Assembly (NCBI GenBank): GCA_964348525.1
Contig: CAYGCY010000011.1
Span: forward strand, 1-12,723
Reading direction: 5' to 3'
Length of the DNA: 12,723 nt
Origin: 12-FULL-44-12b sp964348525
Lineage (GTDB): Bacteria; Patescibacteriota; Minisyncoccia; Phycocordibacterales; Zambryskibacteraceae
Program-made: the position numbers and the translations under genes
Part shown: positions 7,909-12,723 of the stretch, one piece after another
How the letters are laid out: the number at the start of each line of letters is the position of its first letter
Numbering within the stretch: the stretch's first letter is position 1
Notes under the pieces: model-generated
Told to the model about the DNA's origin: nothing
The model's database searches: none
The model's input: only the letters and a program-made list of their open reading frames with translations

Positions 7909-9270
7909 CTAAATCCCTGTGTCTTCCGTGATACGGGGGACAATGTCTATCTGTACTGGCTTCTTCACACATATCTGCTTAGCAATAGAAGAATAAATTT
8001 GTTGTAGATTGCTCACACTCGGAGAGACAAAGAAATTGTCTTTGCCAGAAGAAATAGACCTCAAGAAATCAGAATTTACTTTATCTCCCAAGCCAATCGA
8101 AAAAATGGTCGCCCCCATATCTTTTAGCTTTCTGGCTTCATCTTGAGAAACTATTTGCGGATAATCAACGACACCTTTTTTGGTTGGGATGTTTGGCAAA
8201 CCGTCTGTAATAAGAACTACAATCTGTTTTCTTTCTGATGTTTTAGCAAGCTCTAGCATCTCTTTTGATTTAACAAAAGCATCTGCAATATTTGTGTTTT
8301 GCCCAGTCTTTGGATCTATAACTATATTTTCTATCGCGACTTTTGCTGAGTTCCTGTCAGAGGATAATGGAAAATCTGACGGACTACTTGCAGAATCGGC
8401 AAAAGATATAATTCCGACCTTGTCATCTTCTTTGAGTTCACTTAAAAAATTAACGGCAGCAAATTTTATATCTCCTAAAGCGCTCTCTATACTTTGGGAC
8501 CTGTCCATAAGGAGAGCCACATCTACGGGGCTCTCACATACATCTTTTGTTGTGGTAAAGCTCATCGGCCAAGTAAATGTAATGGGGTTACTAGAGCCTC
8601 GCAATATTTCTTTTAGTAATGTCTTTGATGCTCCAACCACATTCCCCGCTCCGTCTGTAACGATAGCAACAAGCTCTAGTGCCGGAATATCAGATAGGGA
8701 CTTGTTCAATAGGAGCGCATCTATGCGAGGCTTGGTTTCAATATCGGTAAAAGTTTTATTTTCAATAACAATCTCAGGAATCGGGGCATCGTCTCTCTGC
8801 CAATTGAGCACATCGTTCCAAACAAAGTTGGCTTTTACGGGAATACCACCCAAATCCTTTATATTGGTTTCTAAAATGGCAAAAGTGGCGTGATTAGGAA
8901 TAGATGTTTGCCCTTTTCTCTCGGCCAAGACTGCTTCTTTTTCACCCAACACTTTTATTGTGTAAGGCATATTTTTAACAGAAGCATTTACATTTGGATT
9001 TTCAAAATACACGATTACAGAATAATTGCCTTCGCTTACCTTTAAGAGCCTTGGGTCCCAGCGCATTATTAAGTTTTTTATGGAACTCGAGCAAAGCTTG
9101 GAGCATGATCCACCACAGTCTACTCCCCCTTCATTCCCATCTTGTTTGTTGTTAAAACAGGAGGGCGGTTTTTTTAGAAAAATCTGATATCCGCCATATG
9201 CACCAATAGCTAGTATTAGGAAAACAACACTTATAACAAAAAATTTTCTTCGAATAGCCCAAGAAATCAT
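7909..9270 (-). CDS. Membrane-anchored von Willebrand factor A domain protein
   Basis: A 453-aa protein with a positively charged N-terminus and one membrane helix (about 9-31), so the bulk should be outside the cell. Just after it is a small cysteine motif (Cys38, then VDCGGSCSKLC with Cys52, Cys56, Cys60), of the CxxxxxDGxExGVDCGGxC type seen in many secreted proteins. Residues about 65-240 look like a beta-rich domain. The vWA domain (about 248-432) has a full metal-ion adhesion site: DRSQS (256-260), Thr326 in GQNTNIADA, and ITDG (Asp356). Cys245 and Cys434 flank the domain and could form a disulfide. vWA domains bind other proteins through a divalent metal, so an adhesion or surface-assembly role is inferred; the ligand is unknown. 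It sits 9 nt from both truB and rodA. The start lacks a strong binding site. Confidence 0.88.
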   Translation of the reverse strand: MISWAIRRKFFVISVVFLILAIGAYGGYQIFLKKPPSCFNNKQDGNEGGVDCGGSCSKLCSSSIKNLIMRWDPRLLKVSEGNYSVIVYFENPNVNASVKNMPYTIKVLGEKEAVLAERKGQTSIPNHATFAILETNIKDLGGIPVKANFVWNDVLNWQRDDAPIPEIVIENKTFTDIETKPRIDALLLNKSLSDIPALELVAIVTDGAGNVVGASKTLLKEILRGSSNPITFTWPMSFTTTKDVCESPVDVALLMDRSQSIESALGDIKFAAVNFLSELKEDDKVGIISFADSASSPSDFPLSSDRNSAKVAIENIVIDPKTGQNTNIADAFVKSKEMLELAKTSERKQIVVLITDGLPNIPTKKGVVDYPQIVSQDEARKLKDMGATIFSIGLGDKVNSDFLRSISSGKDNFFVSPSVSNLQQIYSSIAKQICVKKPVQIDIVPRITEDTGI

Positions 9271-9279
9271 TTTCTTATT

Positions 9280-10023
9280 TTACAACACAAATTCCCCCAC
9301 CCTTGTCCTCTTTATCGAATAAGCGATTCCGCCGATTTTAAGTAGCCTGCCCATCTCAAAAGCTAGCCCCCTTATATATGTGCCCGAAGAAACATCTGCA
9401 ATAAAAGAAAATATTTCAAAATTGTCCTCCTTTGAGTTAGAAAGTGCATCCTGCCATTTATTTATTATTTCATTTTGTCTAAAATCGCCCTTCACTTTTT
9501 TTATTTTAGCAATTACTTCGTCCTGCAATTTGTCTTTGCTTATTTCTTTTTTACCCAAATATCTAATATCAAAAATGTTTATCTCTTTCTTCGGGATTTC
9601 CAAATCATCTAGTTTGTTTTGCCTTGCCCAAGCAAAAAGAGGTTTTCCTAAAACAGTACGCGATGAAAATGCTGGATATTTCTGAATTTTAATATCTTTT
9701 ATTTTATCTAAAATATCTTCAATATTTATTTTAGGCTTTTCTTCTGAAATATCAGAGACAATTCCCAAAATATCGTGTGTATCTGTATTTACCCCTAGCA
9801 AAACCTCAAATTCATAAGTTTTATTTAATCCTAAATATGTATTTTTCTCTTTTGTGTCGCCTGCTAATACCAAGAGCAACCCCTCTGCCATAGGGTCAAG
9901 CCGGCCCGCATAGGTCATTTTCATATCTTTGTATTGAGAATTTTCAGAACGGAATCGCTCGATACATTCAAGGGGCGTTTCGCCCAAATTTTTATAAAGT
10001 TTTAATATTTTTGTTTGTTCCAC
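9280..10023 (-). CDS. truB: tRNA pseudouridine-55 synthase TruB
   Basis: TruB changes uridine 55 in the T-loop of tRNAs to pseudouridine. The 247-aa protein shows the N-terminal LYKNLGETPLECIERFR (9-25), the catalytic motif YAGRLDPMAEGLL (38-50, Asp43 nucleophile), KTYEFEVLLGVNTDTHD (68-84), QKYPAFSSRTVLGKPLFAWAR (the family's QxPPxYSA region) and SGTYIRGLAFEMG (213-225). It is shorter than E. coli TruB (314 aa), and no C-terminal PUA domain is visible, as in other short TruB forms. The start is GTG at 10023: an in-frame TAG lies only four codons upstream, and the next Met (residue 34) would cut off the N-terminal motif. Only 33 nt separate it from the upstream terminator, so the promoter is unclear. 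Confidence 0.92.
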   Translation of the reverse strand: MEQTKILKLYKNLGETPLECIERFRSENSQYKDMKMTYAGRLDPMAEGLLLVLAGDTKEKNTYLGLNKTYEFEVLLGVNTDTHDILGIVSDISEEKPKINIEDILDKIKDIKIQKYPAFSSRTVLGKPLFAWARQNKLDDLEIPKKEINIFDIRYLGKKEISKDKLQDEVIAKIKKVKGDFRQNEIINKWQDALSNSKEDNFEIFSFIADVSSGTYIRGLAFEMGRLLKIGGIAYSIKRTRVGEFVL

Positions 10024-10047
10024 TCTTGAACACTACCAAAATTTTCC

Positions 10048-10096
10048 CAAACAAAAAGCCCCGTGTGTAAGCAGGCTCTCTGCTTCACACGGGGCT
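10048..10096 (-). terminator. Intrinsic terminator of the PQ-loop-like gene
   Basis: A long hairpin (10057-10067 with 10086-10096, extended by 69-74 with 80-85, one bulged T) is followed on the minus strand by TTTTTGTTTG. It overlaps the TGA stop of the gene ending at 10085 and should separate that gene from truB. Confidence 0.9.
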
Positions 10097-10702
10097 AGGG
10101 TTCCACCGGAACCTAATCATGAATGTCAGCCAAGCGGTAAGCCCGGCACAGACCATTGCCCGAGCTCCGTAAAGAAACCCGAGAAAGTCTCCACTCATAA
10201 TTGGCGGAATCACAGCACAAATGGCCCCTAGACAAATCATGGACCAAGTGAAAAGTGATTCGGTGTCCGCCCTCGTCTTCCACAGACGTTCAACGAGCGG
10301 AACAAACCCAACCACCATCACCACCTGCGTCAAGATGTTAGAAATGGTTGCCGCAATCTCGCCTCCGACAATGAACCGAAGAATTCCCCAAACAATGAGG
10401 ATACCTCCAGCCATCGCAAGACACTTTTTCTGAAAAGAACTGAACTTAAAAGACCTGTTCTTCCAGACAACGGCGAGAATGATGGAGTCGGTCGAGACCG
10501 CTCCGGTGATATTTCCAATACCACCCGCAAAGGTGGGAGTCGGAGAACACCAGTACGACACTAGACCGAGAGTCATCGTGACCGAAATAATAATCCACGC
10601 GGTCAAGACCGGCTTGATTCTGTTGTTCAGAACGAGGTAGATGTACCACATCGTTCCGACAGTCATGAATATCGCCGTGAGGCGAACCATGATTTCTCTC
10701 AT
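10085..10702 (-). CDS. Polytopic membrane protein with PQ-loop-like repeats, 205 aa
   Basis: I do not recognise an exact family. The protein has about six or seven membrane helices (roughly 6-25, 33-51, 58-80, 94-112, 117-136, 149-168, 175-196). Two segments resemble each other and the PQ-loop/SWEET pattern: VGTMWYIYLVLNNRIKPVLTAW (15-36) and VGFVPLVERLWKTRADTESLFTW (131-153). Each is a helix ending in a basic loop and a Trp-containing second helix. A small-solute transporter is therefore possible but unproven. The start is ATG at 10702, with GAGGTGA a few nt upstream. The stop is TGA, the only TGA stop among the genes here. The unit has its own near-consensus promoter and strong terminator, and its codons look GC-richer than the truB operon. 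Confidence 0.8.
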   Translation of the reverse strand: MREIMVRLTAIFMTVGTMWYIYLVLNNRIKPVLTAWIIISVTMTLGLVSYWCSPTPTFAGGIGNITGAVSTDSIILAVVWKNRSFKFSSFQKKCLAMAGGILIVWGILRFIVGGEIAATISNILTQVVMVVGFVPLVERLWKTRADTESLFTWSMICLGAICAVIPPIMSGDFLGFLYGARAMVCAGLTAWLTFMIRFRWNPSPV

Positions 10703-10749
10703 CGCTCACCTCGCAAGTGGGTTAGTGGTTTTGAAAAACTTCTTATCCT

Positions 10750-10779
10750 ATTATAGCACATAATATCTATATTTGTCAA
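10750..10779 (-). promoter_or_regulatory. Strong extended -10 promoter for the PQ-loop-like gene
   Basis: On the minus strand there is a perfect -35 TTGACA (10774-10779), an 18-nt spacer and a perfect TATAAT (10750-10755) preceded by TGC, which makes an extended -10. Transcription should begin near 10743, giving a leader of about 40 nt with the GAGGTGA binding site. Confidence 0.88.
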
Positions 10780-10798
10780 GTATAATTTCACGGACAAC

Positions 10799-10819
10799 AA
10801 AAAACGGCCCTATTGAGCC
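10799..10819 (-). terminator. Terminator of the rRNA operon
   Basis: On the minus strand a 5-bp stem (GGCTC with GGGCC, one U-G pair, loop AATA) is followed at once by GTTTTTTG. It lies about 66 nt past the 5S gene. The stem is short, but the T-run is good and the place is right. Confidence 0.65.
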
Positions 10820-10829
10820 AATTTATTTC

Positions 10830-10857
10830 CCTTTCCAAACCCTCCCTTTGGAAAAGG
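10830..10857. repeat. Hairpin repeat with CCCTCC loop, copy 2
   Basis: The arms 10830-10839 and 10847-10857 pair, with one bulge, around a CCCTCC loop. This is nearly the same element as at 58-82. Here it lies between the 5S gene and the rRNA operon terminator, so it would be part of the primary rRNA transcript. Confidence 0.6.
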
Positions 10858-10885
10858 CCTTGGTCACTATCGTTTGATTGAACGC

Positions 10886-11000
10886 TTAGTTCTGGCGTCG
10901 AGCTACTCTTCCCTTGCGAGTACCATCGCCTCTGCAGGTCTTAACTTCTGTGTTCGGAATGAGAACAGGTGTAACCCCTGCGACAAAACACCAGAACTAA
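10886..11000 (-). rRNA. rrf: 5S ribosomal RNA
   Basis: The reverse complement holds the typical 5S core, including GGGGTTACACCTGTTC, CATTCCGAACACAGAAGTTA and GCGATGGTACTCGC. The ends pair (TTAGTTCTGG with CCAGAACTAA), which sets the boundaries to about 115 nt. A 9-bp perfect inverted repeat (TTGATTGAA at 10874-10882, TTCAATCAA at 11004-11012) flanks the gene and probably forms a processing stem. Confidence 0.92.
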
Positions 11001-11032
11001 ATTTTCAATCAATATTCAATGCTTTGATGTGG

Positions 11033-11058
11033 GCCCGTTTCGCGAATGCGAAACGGGC
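11033..11058 (-). other. Stable hairpin between tRNA-Gly and 5S
   Basis: A perfect 11-bp stem (11033-11043 with 11048-11058) has a 4-nt loop. It begins directly past the tRNA-Gly 3' end. No T-run follows on the minus strand, so it is more likely a processing or stability signal than a terminator. Confidence 0.7.
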
Positions 11059-11059
11059 A

Positions 11060-11133
11060 TGGCGCTGGTAGGATTTGAACCTACGACCCTTTCCCTGGCA
11101 GGGAATCGCTCTACCAAACTGAGCTACAGCGCG
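11060..11133 (-). tRNA. tRNA-Gly(GCC)
   Basis: A 74-nt cloverleaf on the minus strand: acceptor CGCGCTG/CAGCGCC, D-stem GCTC/GAGC, anticodon arm ATTCC-CTGCCAG-GGAAA with anticodon GCC, and T-arm GTAGG-TTCAAAT-CCTAC. The discriminator is A and CCA is not encoded. Two pairs are broken: 1:72 is C-C and 27:43 is A-A. It lies only 3 nt after tRNA-Glu, and the two are probably co-transcribed with the rRNAs. Confidence 0.85.
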
Positions 11134-11136
11134 ACA

Positions 11137-11249
11137 TGGGCACGAGAGGATTCGAACCTCTATCTTCTAGGCTGAGAACCTAGTTGCTCTCCCGCGACAC
11201 TATCCGGCATCGTCGATGTGACGGCATAGTGCATCCGAGCTACGCGCCC
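11137..11249 (-). tRNA. tRNA-Glu(CTC) with a 47-nt D-loop
   Basis: The acceptor GGGCGCG (11243-11249) pairs with CGTGCCC (11138-11144), including one G-U pair. U8 and A9 follow. D-stem GCTC (11237-11240) pairs with GAGC (11186-11189). The anticodon arm CTAGG-TTCTCAG-CCTAG gives anticodon CTC, and the T-arm is AGAGG-TTCGAAT-CCTCT. The discriminator is A, with no encoded CCA. The D-loop (11190-11236) is 47 nt instead of about 8-9. It holds a hairpin of 9 bp with one bulge (11198-11206 with 11222-11231) plus an inner CATC/GATG stem. The joint between D-stem and anticodon stem has two A instead of one base. The total is 113 nt. It may be spliced, or may keep an extra arm. Confidence 0.78.
11190..11236 (-). 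other. Hairpin insert in the tRNA-Glu D-loop
   Basis: About 38 nt more than a normal D-loop. On the minus strand CACTAT-G-CCG pairs with CGG-ATAGTG, and the loop between them can fold again as CATC-GAC-GATG. It is far too small for a group I intron and contains no ORF. Confidence 0.7.
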
Positions 11250-11506
11250 AAATACTATTTGTGGAGTTGTGCACATGGCTCGTTCCTTGGATCAGGAACG
11301 ACTTTCGTCTCCCCTCACCCACACGGCTGATACCTGATGTCTCAGGTGTTCTTTCTCGCATCCGAGAAGTATCGCCAGTAACGGGACATTTTTTCCAGAC
11401 GGGAAGAACCACGTACACAACTACCCACATCAAAACATTGAATTTTAAAAGCAGAAACTTAAACCATTTCAGAACACAGAACACATAATATTGGTGATTT
11501 TTAAAT
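11250..11506 (-). other. 23S-tRNA spacer with small hairpins
   Basis: This is a 257-nt spacer without a gene. It contains three compact hairpins: 11281-11300 (7 bp, loop 6 nt), 11332-11347 (6 bp, loop TGTC) and 11353-11368 (6 bp, loop CATC). The part next to the 23S end (about 11420-11506) is AT-rich with no obvious structure. Short reading frames here are not credible genes. The hairpins may be processing sites. Confidence 0.6.

Positions 11507-12723
<1,217 letters not shown>

Noticed and set aside
8180..8893. A 237-aa reading frame on the plus strand
   Set aside because: It lies fully antisense to the vWA gene, whose domain motifs are clear, and its own sequence shows no family motif.
721..10023. 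Alternative genetic code with UGA as glycine, as in some CPR lineages
   Set aside because: All proteins are full length under the standard code without in-frame TGA.
10446..10709. An 87-aa frame overlapping the PQ-loop-like gene
   Set aside because: It shares the same strand in another frame, has no motif, and the 205-aa frame has the better-placed binding site and membrane pattern.
11033..11058. Terminator between tRNA-Gly and 5S
   Set aside because: The hairpin has no T-run after it, and 5S follows in the same direction.
11137..11205. tRNA-Glu as a 5'-truncated pseudogene
   Set aside because: The bases next to the D-arm do not pair with the 3' acceptor, but a fitting acceptor strand and D-stem are found further upstream (11237-11249), so the gene is complete with an insert.

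Overview
The window looks like a fragment of a Patescibacteria/CPR genome, probably Parcubacteria-like. The coding is AT-rich and tightly packed with short spacers, and proteins read through with the standard code. TruB is short, without a visible PUA domain. There is a secreted von Willebrand A protein with a small cysteine-rich motif. The 23S rRNA gene is interrupted by an intron, which is common in that radiation. The assignment comes from style and gene content; no marker tree was possible.

Layout. Positions 1-147 hold three hairpins: a perfect 38-nt palindrome next to a DnaA-box-like 9-mer, a small hairpin repeat, and the terminator of the next gene. A 144-aa protein of unknown function (148-582, minus) has its own promoter, ribosome binding site and terminator. 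A minus-strand operon spans 5449 to 721: a membrane phosphoglycosyl transferase, an NAD-dependent epimerase/dehydratase, secD and secF. A GT4 glycosyltransferase (5543-6736, plus) diverges from this operon. Its 3' end overlaps that of rodA, the last gene of a second minus-strand operon, truB - vWA protein - rodA (10023 to 6718). Next is a second self-contained unit (10085-10702), encoding a polytopic membrane protein with PQ-loop-like repeats. It has a near-consensus extended -10 promoter and a strong terminator.

Positions 10799-12723 are the 3' part of an rRNA operon on the minus strand. In transcription order it holds the 3' part of 23S rRNA, a 257-nt spacer with small hairpins, tRNA-Glu(CTC), tRNA-Gly(GCC), a hairpin, 5S rRNA and a terminator. 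The 23S gene carries a 275-nt ORF-less group I intron in helix 93 of the peptidyl transferase centre (E. coli position 2593, the I-CreI/Cr.LSU site). P3 to P9 can all be traced in it. tRNA-Glu has an unusual D-loop of 47 nt containing a hairpin insert. tRNAs between 23S and 5S, rather than between 16S and 23S, are also less common.

How it works together: most protein genes serve the cell envelope. The phosphoglycosyl transferase starts a lipid-linked glycan, the GT4 enzyme and epimerase probably extend or modify it, RodA polymerises peptidoglycan, SecD/SecF help Sec export, and the vWA protein is a likely surface adhesin or binding protein. The most unusual signals are in the RNA genes: the D-loop insert in tRNA-Glu and the compact intron at the ribosome's catalytic centre.
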